Source: Eudorina sp. 2006-703-Eu-15
Taxonomy: Eukaryota > Chlorophyta > Chlorophyceae > Chlamydomonadales > Volvocaceae
DNA length: 64,000 nt
NCBI GenBank assembly: GCA_003117195.1
Contig: BDSI01000107.1
Location: 283,926 to 347,925 of the forward strand
Reading direction: 5' to 3'
Shown here: positions 8,560 through 19,435 of the stretch, one piece after another
Layout: the number at the start of each line of letters is the position of its first letter
Position numbering within the stretch: position 1 is the stretch's first letter
Position numbers and translations under genes: made by a program
The notes under the pieces: generated by a model
Seen by the model: only the letters and a program-made list of their open reading frames with translations
Told to the model about the DNA's origin: nothing
The model's database searches: none

Positions 8560-11507
8560 CTGCTGCGTGCAGGCTGTTGCGTAGTCGCGAGCAGTGCTGG
8601 TATCAGCTCACCAGGTCCGGGACAAACGGCTCACAGAGCTCGAAACGTGGACGGGATGCTCAGCGGACCGTGTGGTTGGCCACAGAGGCATCCACCGCCA
8701 AGTGGCTCACGTCGGCTGATCTGGACACGGGCGGAAACTGGCAGCTGTATTACGCCAGCGGGTACAGCAGGCGCTACCCCCCAGCTGAACCAGGCCCTGG
8801 CGGCCAACCGGGCCGTCCGCACCCGTGCAGGCCCGCTGGCCCCGCCGCGGCCCCCGCTCTGCTGGCGCCCCCACGCTGCCCCTCTCGCGCCACCCCTGGC
8901 TGTGGACTGAGCAGGTGCGCCCGACTGCCGCCGCCGCCGCCGCCTCTTGCTTGCTGTGGCGGCGCTTGGCGGCAGAGGGTGTGGCGGCAGCCGCCTCCGT
9001 CGGGGTTCAGGTGGACTGCCGCAGCAGGCCGCGGCTGCTGCTGCTGCGGTTCCGAGTTCCGGCGCGGAGGCGGGCGCGCAGACGTGCGGCCCGGCCGGCG
9101 CATCCGGTGCTGCGCCCTGGTGGCACGCCCTGGCCCCTCAGTCGGGCAAGCCGCGCAGTCGTGCGCACAATATCAGTCAGCCGGGCACATCCACTGGTGA
9201 AGTGGGCGATGCGCTTGGCACGCGCTCGGTGCCGCTGGAGGGCTGAGGGGCCGAGGGCATTGCGCCGACGGAGGGGGCGGCGAAGGCAGGCAGGGACCTG
9301 CCGCAGCCCTCGGAGATTCAGCCGGTGGAGGAAGCGACGGCGCCGGAGGCAGCCCGCGTTGTGACACAGCTGGCAAAGTCGCACACGGTGCTGGCAACGG
9401 CGGCTTCAGATGAGGTGGTAACGGCTGCGATGGAGGCGGCAGCCGCCGCAGCGGCAGCGCCGGGCCTGGTGCTGGACATCGGGCGCGAGCGGCCAGCGGC
9501 GGCGAAGGGTGTAGACGCCGCCGCCGCCGCTGCCGAGCTGGCGTCGATGGAGTCCTGTGCATCATATGACTCCACGGCAACGGACCAGCAGAGGCGGATG
9601 CAGTCGTTGAGTCGCCAGCGGAGGCGGAGGCCGCCCCGGAGGCCCCGGCGGAGGCGGAGGCCGCCTCAGAGGCCCCGGCGGAGGCGAATGCCAGCCGAGT
9701 TCCGACCGGGCACTCGCGGATGCCGCCACCGCAGCTGTATCGGCCGTTCCCACAGGCACCTGCCGTCACACACGGCCAGCCGTACTACGGGCAAGCGCAC
9801 GGCCAGGCGTACGGTCAGGGTTGCTGGCAGCAACACAGCAGTGCCTGGTATGGAGCTGATATGCGGATATTCTCATGCAATGCAACGCATGCACGGGAAT
9901 GCGCTGCTGCAGCCGGCCCTGGCGGCGTCTGCCACGGGCGGGTGCGGGTCGGTCTCGGCTGCGGTGCCGTACAGATCGCCGCAGCTGGCGCCGTGGCAGC
10001 TTGTTCAGTGGCGGCCGAGACCGAGCTCAGTATCTGCCGTTGCCAATATGTTATTGCCGGGCATACGCCCCGCCCTCACGACCCCGTTGGCAGCCGACGG
10101 ATGCGAGTGTGGGATGTTGAGGTTGCAACGGGCAGGTTTGGACATTTTGTTGCCCAGCAGGTTGTGTTTTGGGACTGGTGTTTTGCACTTCGCGCATTTT
10201 GGAACGAATGAAACCGAGGAGCTAGAATGTGTGATGTTGACTTTCGGGGCTGACTGCCTGTGTTGATCGGGCTACCATTGGCTGAAGGATTAACAGATTA
10301 TGATCTATCGCGGTTGGGGAATACTGCGCAGCCAGTGTGAAGCTGGACCTCATGTGCTGGTCGGCAAGCAGCTGTCCTGGGGAGTTACTGTTATGGGGCT
10401 GATGCTGCGGGGCACGTCACAGGCGGGTGGGCGGGCTTGGCTGTACTGAGTGTGATGGGTGTGGTGGCGCATCAGGTTCGCGTGTTGTTAGGACACTCCT
10501 CACTTGTCGGCGTGTTTTTGTATCTCTCTACGAAGACAACGTCGGGGGTGCCGATCGGATCGGTGAAATTTCGGGCGGGCAGGCAGGCAGCGGGAAATGG
10601 GTGATGCTGTGCAGTCGGACGGCGCCAGGTGCCAGGTGCAGCGGTTCACCGAATAGGGAGGGAGTGTGAGATTGTGCCTGCCTCCCGCCAGACAGATGCC
10701 TCCCGCCAGACAGACAGACAGACAGATAGATAGACAGCTACCCAGCTCTCGCCACCTGAGCAGATCCTGGGCTGCACCGACCCACGCACCCACCCGCCCT
10801 AATGACTGGTTGCTTGCTTGACATCCGTACACACATCCGTACACGTGCCTGCCTGACCGCCGTTCCGCATCGGTTAGTTGCAATGGGGGTCGCGGCTCTC
10901 CGGCTGTTCGTTGCTTGTGTCTGGGAATGGTATTGTTATGTGTGTGTTGGGGGGGGGCGGTACCAATGGCTTTAGGGCGGGGCCGGGACTGCAGCCCTCA
11001 TGGGCTCTGCACCGGGCCCAGGTAAGCAGATGGACAGGCCGGAAGTAGCAGCCGCTATTACGCTGCCTGCCGGTACGCAGCCAAGCCACCCCGCCAGATG
11101 TCGTAGTCGAACTCCTCGTCTGCGCGGCTGTGTCCCTGCGCAGTTGTCGAGCTGGGGCGCGTCCGTTTGGTTCCGTACCTTGCTGTTCCGGCCCTTGGTG
11201 CAGGCCTCTCTTCGGGATGACCAGAGAGTGCGGATGTGTTGTTGTGTGGGGGGGATTAAGAGTCACATTCAGCTTTTGGTTTTCCTCACAAGTTCGGAGG
11301 AAAACCGAACGTTTCCTTCGAACTGGCTGCACCCAACTGCGCAAGCAACATCACCCTGCTGGTGCGTGTGACGCATAAAAAAATAACATAACGGGTCCGA
11401 CCGGCTCCTGTCGGCAGGAGGGGGGACAACGTGTACGTGGACAGGTAGCCAAGCGTGTTCCTCCAACAACTGCCAGCAAACGCCCGCGCGCGAATGTGTT
11501 GTGTGTG

Positions 11508-11552
<45 letters not shown>

Positions 11553-12143
11553 TGTGTTGTGGATGCGAGTGTGGCGGGTACCCTCCTGTGGCCCCAGTCA
11601 CGAGGAACCAGTCGCGTCAGGCGGCTTGCAGATCTATGCTGCTTCAGCACACCGAATCCCTGTCCCGGGGCGATGCCCACAAAATCCCACAACCCTCGAA
11701 CGTCAAACGCCCTGCCCCGACCAACCTACAAAACGGCCGCCACACACAAAACCCCCCCTGGACGCCACCTCCGTCCAGTCCACGACTGGGTGGCCCTATG
11801 CGGCGGCACTTCCCCCCTCCACCCAAACCTACTGGCGCCTCGCGGCCACCTCAGCCTGCGGGTCGACTCTACAGTACAGCCCCGAAACGGCCGTACAGGT
11901 GGCCGTACGTCGCGAGCTCAAGGCCCCCGCTGGCTGCCCAGGGGCTCTGGGCCCCCACCGCCGCTGGGGTCGTCCGTACAGACGTGGGCGGCGCTGAGCT
12001 CCCCCCTCCGCTGCCGGGCCCACCTGCAGGCCTGCCGGGCGCCGCGTGACGACACGTGGGTGGGTGGGTGGGTGGGGGCCCCCCTTGTGGCCCCCTCCCT
12101 GGGCCCCTCCCTGGCCCCCTCGCAGCCCCGCCCCTGGGCCCCT
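8560..12143. other. Intergenic region between tail-to-tail genes
   Basis: The sequence is duplicated at about 35757-38540 but with indels that break every candidate frame. Long open frames at 8600-10270 are Ala/Arg/Pro-rich and frame-inconsistent between copies, so they are not called. Short conserved peptides such as VWLATEASTAK (about 8670) and GYSHA..RMHGN (about 9865) may be remnants or untranslated sequence. A possible minus-strand terminal exon near 11063-11120 would encode EEFDYDIW then YRQAA before a stop, but the second copy has a 1-bp shift there. Confidence 0.5.
11498..11560. repeat. (TG)n microsatellite
   Basis: An almost pure TG run with one TA interruption. The corresponding place in the second duplication copy (about 37945) has only a few repeats, so the tract expanded or contracted after duplication. 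Confidence 0.95.
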
Positions 12144-15069
12144 CTAGGCCCGGCCCCACTCCGCAGCCTCCGCGCCGGCCCCACCGCCCTCCTGCGCCGT
12201 CTGCGGCGCGTGCGTGTTGTGCTGTTCCATGGACCTGTGGGACGAGTGTCGCACAGTGCCGTACGTTGGTGGCTGTCGGGCATGACACGAGCAGTCATCA
12301 CGTTTGGAGAGAAAGAGATATTGTGGGAAATTCAGGAGAGAGAAGAGCGGGTTGCATTCGGGATCAGCGGGTCGTGACCGCCCCGGCTGCTGCAGTACAA
12401 TGCAGTACAGTGCAGTACGGTGCAGTCCCACGGGTCGCAGCCCCAACGGGTCGCAGCCGCACCGAGTGCCCGGATGGTTTCGGAGATGGGCGACGGAAAC
12501 GACGCCTAGCGCTGTTTGGTTTGGTTTGCGGCCCACATCGCCTCAGCGCCCACGCCGCGCCCCTCCTAACCCATGACGCAACCCAGAGACCGGCATCGCA
12601 CAGCCTCCCCCAGTCGTGCACTCGTACGGCACTGTACGGCTCCCTTGTCACGTACCAGAGGAAGTCGTTAAGCTTCTCCATAATGGCCGTGTCCAGGGAC
12701 TCCACCTGCGCCAGGTGATTAGGCGGCAACACCAAACGAGGCAGCAGCAGCACATGCGGCGGCAGCAGCAGCAGCAGCAGCACCACCAACAACAACAACG
12801 ATGGGCGACGCGGGTGTGGGTGGGGCGGTGTCGCCGGCGCGGTCGGCGAGGCGTTGTTTCGGCAATATCATCAGCTCACCAACAATAATGGATACCGTAC
12901 GGCACTAGTACGGCACCAGTGCGAGTCCAGCAGGGGAGACAAGCCTCGTGCCACCTCGCCGTCAAATGCTCCGTTCGCATCTGCAGAAGTTATAGCCAAC
13001 ATGCCGCCGCTTTGCCGTGAGCCCTCCCTCCCGCCCTCCCGCCCTCCCGCCCTCCCGCCCTCCCGCCCTCCCGCCCTCCCGCCCTCCCGCCCTCCCGCCC
13101 TCCCGCCCTCCCGCCCTCCCGCCCTCCCGCCCTCCGCCCTCCCGCCCTCCCGCCCTCCCGCCCTCCCGCCCTCCGCCCTCCCGCCCTCCCGCCCTCCCGC
13201 CCTCCCGCCCTCCCGCCCTCCGCCCTCCGCCCTCCCGCCCTCCCGCCCTCCCGCCCTCCGCCCTCCCGCCCTCCCGCCCTCCCGCCCTCCCGCCCTCCGC
13301 CCTCCCGCCCTCCCCCCTCCCGCCCTCCCCCCTCCCTCCCTCCCTCCTCCCTCCCTCCCTCCCTCCCTCCCTCCTCCCTCCCTCCCTCCCTCCCTCCCTC
13401 CCTCCCTCCCTCCCTCCCTCCTCCCTCCCTCCCTCCCTCCCTCCCTCCCTCCCTCCCTCCCTCCCTCCCTCCCTCCCTCCCTCCCTCCCTCCCTCCCCCC
13501 CCCCCCCCCCCCCCCCCTCCCTCCCTCCCCCCTCCCTCCCGCCCTCCCTCCCCCCCCCTCCCGCCCTCCCTCCCTCCCTCCCGCGACATGGCGAACCCTT
13601 CGTCCCATCTTGCAATCCGCGCCGATTTGACAATCGCCGACAGCCACTGGCCTGCATTCCCCGACCTGCCCCACCACATCCCCGTGTCGCCGTGTGCACT
13701 TGTATGCCTGTGCGTGCACTGGGGCCTCCCCGCCCGTCCGTGCGGCCAAATCCCCAGATCGTAACCCCCGTACCTCCCCCACTGGTCCTTCCTCCGTGCC
13801 TCCCCTCACCGCATACACCACATCCCTGACGCAGGCCTCCCCCTCCCCCCCGGGGGGCAGCTCCGCCAGCGACGAGGGGTCCACCGACACGGCCACGTCC
13901 ACCACATCGTGGTGGTCCTTACTGCACAGGGTCACCCTGGGGGGCACGGAGGGGTGTGTGTGGGCGGGTCCGGAGGGGGGTGAGGGGGCCCGGAGGGGCG
14001 CGTGTGTGTGTGTGTGTGTGCGTGCGGTCGTACACGTGGTCAATCGAGGGCCCAGCTGGAGGCGCGAAGACAAGCCTAGTAGAGGACTCCAGGGCGGGCC
14101 GGCGAATCCAGGTCACCGCGTCACCGCCAGCGCCTTGCCCCACCGCCGCCACTGGTAGCAGGCGGGAGGGGGCGGGGGCCACCTCGGCGAGGCCGCGATG
14201 TGGCCTCACCCCGCCCCGCCTCCGCCCCGCCTCCGCCCCGCCTCCGCACTGCCTCCGCACTGCCTCCGCACTGCCTCCATTCCACCCTATGCCCTGTCCT
14301 CCCTGTCCGCAGCAGCCCCTTATGTTATTTCTTTTCAATTTAGCCCCCTATGTCCCCAACACCCCCTCCCCCTCCCCTCCCCCTCGCCTCCAGCTCACTT
14401 GGCCTGTCCGGTGATGGTCCTCCCCTGGACCGAGGGGGAGGTGGCCTCCCAGCCCAGATCCAGGTCCAGGCGCTCACACCTGTGGCGGGGTGGGGCGTCC
14501 CGAGGGGGCCGTGGCCCGTGTGTGTGTGTGTGCGCGGGGGGAGGGGCGGGGGGGGAAGCCTGACGGACGGACAGACCGACCGACAGCCAGGCAGAGGTGG
14601 ACAAGTCGGTGGGCCGCAGTACGCACGCCAACTGAATGCGCGAGTGGTATGAAAACGCTGTGACGCTGGCAGCTCTTCCTGGGGATCTATTCGTTCGGTC
14701 ATCGGGGCAACCTTAAGGGTGGGGGGGGCTGCAAGTCATGTCTCAGGGGTCAGGGGTCAGGTCACAGGTCTCAGCTGATGTCGCAGTCCAAGGTCGCAGT
14801 TCCGATATCCTAAAGCAGTGCGGTGAACCCCTCTTCCCCCCACGGGAGCTGAGGGCGCACCTGAGCGCCTTGTCGCCGTCCGACATGTCACCGCGGTACG
14901 ACAACAGTTGGGTGGTACGGCAGGTGGCGCGCGGCGTGCGGTGCCGCAGACCCACGAGCTTCTGTCCCAACTCGTCCATCACCCATCCCTGCCCGTCCTC
15001 GGACATAGTCTCCAGGGCAAAGCAGTGGCCACCGCTGCCGCTGCCACCGCTGCCACCCGCCTTGCTCAT
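12144..15069 (-). CDS. Duplicated 185-aa protein of unknown function, copy 1 (5 exons)
   Basis: Exons in transcription order are 15069-14861, 14479-14399, 13936-13810, 12705-12656 and 12234-12144. They total 558 nt, all phases close, and the same five exons exist in the second copy. The start [12 protein letters not shown] follows a Gly/Ser tail. The middle reads [47 protein letters not shown] and [16 protein letters not shown], and the C-terminus is hydrophilic and ends EWGRA. No signal peptide, membrane helix or known domain was recognised. Intron 3 (12706-13809) is inflated by a 560-bp satellite absent from copy 2. The gene ends tail-to-tail with the plus-strand gene at 4558-8559. Confidence 0.75.
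13021..13584. repeat. (CGGGAGGG)n / (GGGA)n satellite inside an intron
   Basis: On the plus strand, 8-bp CCCTCCCG units (with 7-bp CCCTCCG variants) grade into pure CCCT/CCTC tetramers and then a C-run at about 13496-13517. On the transcribed (minus) strand it is a long purine tract of GGGAGGGC units within intron 3 of the 185-aa gene. The second gene copy has only a short (CCCT)n remnant near 39390. Confidence 0.95.
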
Positions 15070-17860
15070 GCAGACTTGGGCCGGCGCCTAGCAAAAGGGA
15101 GAAGACAGGCCAGCATGCACTAGGGTTTCGGTTAAGACCTGTGGACAGGTCCATAAAGCGCTCTTAAAAATGTGAAGCTATAGATTAGGAGCATCTTTAT
15201 TGGCGCTTGAACGGCCTCGCGGCATAGTCCTGCGGCGGGACGTCTCACCCTCGCGCAGTTGCCATTCTCGAACACGAAGCCGCCGAACTCTGACAGCGCT
15301 CTGTAGGTGTAGCGCCTGCACTGGCGGGGCGGCGAGGTCGGTTGCCGACAACCCACCCGGGAATCTAGCGGAGGCAAAACCCCCGGGGCTGCATGCAAGA
15401 CAGCCTGCGGGCTGCATGGTGGCTCATGTGTGAGTGCGTAAACAAAGGAGCTCCGAACCAGGGGCACACCCGGTCCGCCACCTGTCGCGGCGGTGGCTGT
15501 CCTCCGCAGTCACCACCAGTCGGTCGGGGCAGTCGGGCCGCCCCGGGGCCACCACCAGCCAGAACTGCTTCAGGTGGCGCCCATCAGGAAGCTGGCTCAC
15601 CTCCTCCCTCCATGACACGTACTGCCTGAGGAGGTGTGGTGATAGGGCGGGGACCTGGCCCGTAAACCTTCGACTTGCGTGATCAGTTGTAACGGATTTG
15701 CTGCATCTATCGGTGACAAGAGATCGGCCCCCCGGCCGAGCCGAACCGCAACGAGGCCGAACCAGAAGGCCGGCAGCGCGCGGCGACAGCAGATCAGATG
15801 TCAAGCACGCTGAATGGACACACGCATGCACGATCAGCTGCGTCTCAGACTGGTACGGCATGTACGGAATGGATGCCTCCATCGTACGGGCCGTACTCGG
15901 TACCTGTCCAGGACGGCGTCCGGCGGCTTGGAGTACAGTGGGTCGCTTAATTCGAGGAGTTCCAACTCGTGGGGTCGCAAGGGGGGGATGCGCAAGCGGG
16001 CGGTGCCCGCAGCCTCCACTGCGTGGACGGGCGGGCGGGCAGATGGGCGGGCAGGGCGTAAAACCCACGGCAGCATGCCACCCGCAGATCACATCACGTG
16101 ATTGACCAGCTACCGAAGGCGGTTCCGGTGCCGCTTCCAGGACCGACAATCCTGGCGCTTGCAGAGACACGACCGGTACCGTTCGCCGATGGGGGGCACC
16201 GCCGAAGGACCTTCTTTGGGGCGGTGGTGGATGGAAACATGGAATGGGTGCGACGACCTGATGGATGCAGGGCATGGTAAGACGGATCAGCTGCTGAACA
16301 AAGCATGTGCCTATACGGATTGGTGCCTGCGGGAGGGTGACGCCGCACCCGCGCCGTGCGCCGCCAGCCAGTCCATGACGTTGGTGCAGCGCAGGGGACT
16401 GCCCACCACGGGGCATTCTGGCAACGTCGAGTAGATGAAATGGCCGGAGAACCGAAGGTCCGTGCCCTGGGGGAAACGGCGCCAGGGGTCGAGGGGTGGG
16501 GTGGGGCGGGGTATGTGCAGCCGGGGTAAGGCGCGGCACGTAAGACATGGGATCTGACATTGGCGGCTGTCTGGACAAGGTGAATGGCGTGAGTGACTTG
16601 GTCCGTATGACTAGGTCACGCCTGCTTTACCAGGCACCCAAAACCCCAAACGTAAATACGGTACTTCATGCGGTAAGCGTGTCAGATGTAGAATCAGCCC
16701 CACGCGGACATTACTGCGCTCTTCCTCCTCTTCCGTGGCGCTGGCGCTGTGATGTGTCCAGCTTTCGTGTTGCCGTACTGCACGGCGCCGGCCCATGGGT
16801 CGTGCCATGCGTGTCCGCGGCGCACCCGTCCCACCTCGACGAGAAAGTCGATACACGTTGATGGGTTCGGCTCAATACCGTCACAACGCCACCCCCGGCA
16901 TCGCTTACCACGACTGCCAGCTCCGCGTCGTACTGCTCGTCCACGACGTAGAACATGATGTGGTTGGCGGCTGCCTGCCAGCGAAGGATGTGATAGTACC
17001 GCCATTGGCGCGGGCCGGCGCCGTTCGCGGTCCAGACCGAAGCCTCCGGCCCGTCTACCATACCAGGCTAGTGCTGGTGATGCTGTTGCTGCTGCTGCCG
17101 CGGATGTGGTGGGTGCTTGGGGGCGTGCGGCGTTGAGCTGGGGGACGTCTGGGAGCGGTGCAGCTGTGGGAGCGGCCTCTTCCGGGACATGTGCTGGTTC
17201 CGTAGCAGCGGCGGCGAGGGGATCATCGCCGGTGGTGGTGACTGTGAGGGAAGCGCCCAGACATGCGGCTGCGTTGAGGGCCCCTGCGCCGGCGGCTGTC
17301 CTTCGCGGGAACGAAGGCCAGCAGCAGTACCACCCAGGGCCGCGGAGGTGACCCATGGGTCTTCCGGAAAGTCGTTCATCAACGCCGCACCCTCTCCCGG
17401 CGAGGTTCCCCGAGCTGTACCGCAACGTAGCGGCGCCATCTCGGGAAGCGCCGAGCCCGGGTGCGCGGGCGACAGCTGCAGTTGGTGATTGCGGTTGACG
17501 TTTTCCGGCAGCTGCAGTTGGGGTGGTTGCAAGGGCCGGAACGATGCCACCAGACCTTCCGAGGCGGGAGGTCCATCTGGGGGTGATGAGATGGCTGCGA
17601 CCTGCAGTTCGAATCTCGACTGGCCTTCCTGGTTTGAGCGGTCGTACTGCGGCCATTGCTCGTTGTGCGGGGGCAAGGGCGGCAGGGGCGTTGCGGGCTG
17701 CTGCTGCGGCGGCTGTTGCTGCGGCTGTTGCTGTATCCAAGGCGAACAAGCCCGAGGAGCGCTGTTCGGATCCCCGGAATGACCTTTGTGGTGTTGCAGT
17801 GCCGGAGATGGCATGGGTGGCAGGGCGTATCGGGGCGGCTGCTCGGACTCGGGGTCAGCA

Positions 17861-18096
17861 CAGGGTGGCTATCTTAAGATATGAATATATATTCGGCCGA
17901 AAATCTTGAGTTTTGATAGATACTTTCCCTCGGGAGAAAAATGAGGTTTTAGATACTCATGGCCTCTCGCGCGGGGAAGAGCCTCCTTTAGTAGATAAAA
18001 TGCCGGCAAAAGCTCCCTCCGACAGATACTTTCAGCACGATTCGGCAAGGAGTATCTCCGGCCGTGGATACTCTGTAAAATAAGATAGCCACCCTG
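17861..18096. mobile_element. hAT-type MITE, copy 1 (236 bp)
   Basis: The ends are CAGGGTGGCTATCTTA and its reverse complement. An 8-bp target duplication GGTCAGCA occurs at 17853-17860 and 18097-18104. The interior has no coding potential and contains several TAGATACT-like repeats. Eight-base duplications and CAGGG termini are typical of hAT elements. Confidence 0.92.
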
Positions 18097-18142
18097 GGTC
18101 AGCATGAAAGGGTTGAGTAGGCTGTGCGCCACCGCTTAGGAG

Positions 18143-18379
18143 CAGGGTGGCTATCTTAAGATATAAATATATATTCGGCCGAAAACCTTGCGTTTTGATA
18201 GATACTTTCCCTCGGTGGGAAAATGGGGTTTTAGATACTTATGGCCTCTCGGACGGGGAAAAGCCCCCTTTGAGTAGATAAAATGCCGGCAAAAGCTCCC
18301 TCCGACAGATACTTTCAGCAAGATTGGGCAAGGATTATCTCCGGCCGTAGATACTCTGCAAAATAAGATAGCCACCCTG
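18143..18379. mobile_element. hAT-type MITE, copy 2 (237 bp)
   Basis: It has the same 16-bp termini and about 90% similar interior as the copy 47 bp to its left, in the same orientation. The target duplication is CTTAGGAG at 18135-18142 and 18380-18387. The different target duplicates show two independent insertions, not a tandem duplication of one insertion. Confidence 0.92.
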
Positions 18380-18583
18380 CTTAGGAGTTGTTGTTGTTGG
18401 TGGTGGTAGTGGTGGGTGGCAAGGGGCGAGGCGGGCGGGGTTGGAGGCGCGGAGTGGTTTGTGGCCGCGCTGTCTCCAACACCCATCGTGGGATGGCCGT
18501 ACGGGGGTGACGTGAAGGCGGAGGCGCTTCGCTGCTGCCGGGGCATTCCTACAGGTGTATAACATCAAAGCCAACGGGTACGA

Positions 18584-19103
18584 TGTCGTGCACCGTTGAT
18601 GGCGTGGCAATTTGGAGGAAACTGTCGCAGAGCAGTTGGATTTGGAGTGATCACGCGCTGAGCGTTAGATTAGGTGGTTGACAGTTGCTGGATCCATCTG
18701 CCGCACATGGGAGCATCTGGCTTGCGATACCTAAGGCAAGCGCCTTCCTGCTGAAGGCGCTTCGCCTGGTCGATTCAAGACGATACAGGATATTCACACG
18801 TGTTGATATTATTGCGGAACAACTCTCTGTAACAGATATCGGCGTCACATTGTGTGATGCTGTGTCGGTGCTCAGGCCGCCAACAGTGACATCAAATAGC
18901 AAGGCACTGCCAGGCTTGATCACCCTGGCCAGTAGCCTATAGTTCCGCGACGGAACAACGGAGGAGTAGGTGCATCCCGGGCGCGACGCCCGATCACCGA
19001 CGCTAGGTAGAAGGAGCGCGGTCTCGCCTCTCGGCCGGGCCGTGGAACCAGTTCTAGGTATAGGAGCCCGACCTATAGCCTAGAGCTGCTGCGCCGTTCC
19101 ACA
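18584..19103 (+). repeat. Putative 5' LTR (520 bp)
   Basis: It begins TGTCGTGCACC and ends CGTTCCACA, giving the usual TG...CA with short inverted TGT/ACA ends. It looks identical to 29882-30401. Near the 3' end, CTAGGTATAGGAG and CCTATAGCCTAG can form a hairpin that could act in RNA 3'-end formation. The left flank (GGTACGA) does not match the right flank of the other copy. The sequence after it (CTTCCTGCACCAGG) is not an obvious tRNA primer site. Confidence 0.7.
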
Positions 19104-19435
19104 CTTCCTGCACCAGGCGAAGCCAGGCCATCGCATCCATCCGCGATTGGTTCTCGGGCTTCGGCACTCTCTGTAGGACTGCAGGCCTACATTGGGTGTT
19201 ATCTACGCCGCGAAGGCTACCACGCCGCGAAGGCTAGGAGGCGCGACGCTTCCTTTGTCGGATCATCGACAACATCAGACCAAGGCCAGGTCTTCATCAC
19301 GCCGCGACGGCAAGTTGCATCGCGACGGTGCAACGTCTTCTTTTTCAAGAAATTGTTTTTTGGTTGGACGGCTTTGAGAGGTCTCCGTGACCCACCACCT
19401 CCGTGACCATTTCCACGTACTCCTTCGTCACCGCC

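Larger units (their letters stand above)
5900..15227. repeat. Segmental duplication, copy 1
   Basis: This block aligns along nearly its whole length with about 32960-40790 in the same orientation. It contains most of the unknown plus-strand gene and the whole 185-aa minus-strand gene. The two copies differ by indels and local expansions: copy 1 has an extra purine/pyrimidine satellite at 13.0-13.6 kb and extra GC-rich sequence near 8.9-9.7 kb. Some introns are identical between copies. The right edge stops 2 nt inside the last exon of the Gln-rich gene at 15197-18546. Confidence 0.9.
15197..18546 (-). pseudogene. Gln/Pro-rich multi-exon gene interrupted by two MITEs
   Basis: The likely start is the ATG at 18546 (MPRQQRSAS). 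The first exon is rich in Gln, Pro, Ser and His and runs to about 17070. Two hAT-type MITEs (17861-18096 and 18143-18379) sit inside it; ignoring each MITE with one target duplicate leaves one continuous open frame. Downstream exons seen by eye are about 17061-16909 (WRYYHILRWQAAANHIMFY), 16466-16349 (FSGHFIYSTLPECPVV), one ending at 15904 (LLELSDPLYSKPPDAVLD), one near 15660-15480 (LKQFWLVVAPGRPDCPDRL), 15320-15249 (RRYTYRALSEFGGFVFENGN) and 15229-15197 (DYAARPFKRQ, stop). The last two join in phase; the middle is incomplete. The family was not recognised. It is called a pseudogene because the insertions break the exon, unless they are spliced out. Confidence 0.6.

Noticed and set aside
7671..9200. 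509-aa plus-strand frame as one protein
   Set aside because: It crosses a well-supported intron and exon of the unknown gene in another frame, and the second duplication copy has indels that break it.
9173..9769. Ala/Ser/Pro-rich minus-strand and plus-strand frames near 9.2-10.3 kb
   Set aside because: No counterpart frame survives in the second copy; composition is that of GC-rich noncoding DNA.
12990..13700. Long Pro/Ser/Leu and Gly/Arg/Glu open frames on both strands
   Set aside because: They are translations of the (CCCTCCCG)n satellite; both strands are open in several frames only because the repeat has no stop.
14030..14160. Minus-strand exon candidate [17 protein letters not shown] for the 185-aa gene
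   Set aside because: The sequence is absent from the second copy and the phases already close without it.
15424..16578. 384-aa minus-strand frame as a single exon
   Set aside because: It runs through supported introns of the Gln-rich gene and changes frame relative to the recognisable exon pieces.
18685..18942. 85-aa frame repeated at 29983-30240 as a conserved gene
   Set aside because: Both copies are inside the 520-bp terminal repeats of the retrotransposon; no protein family resemblance.
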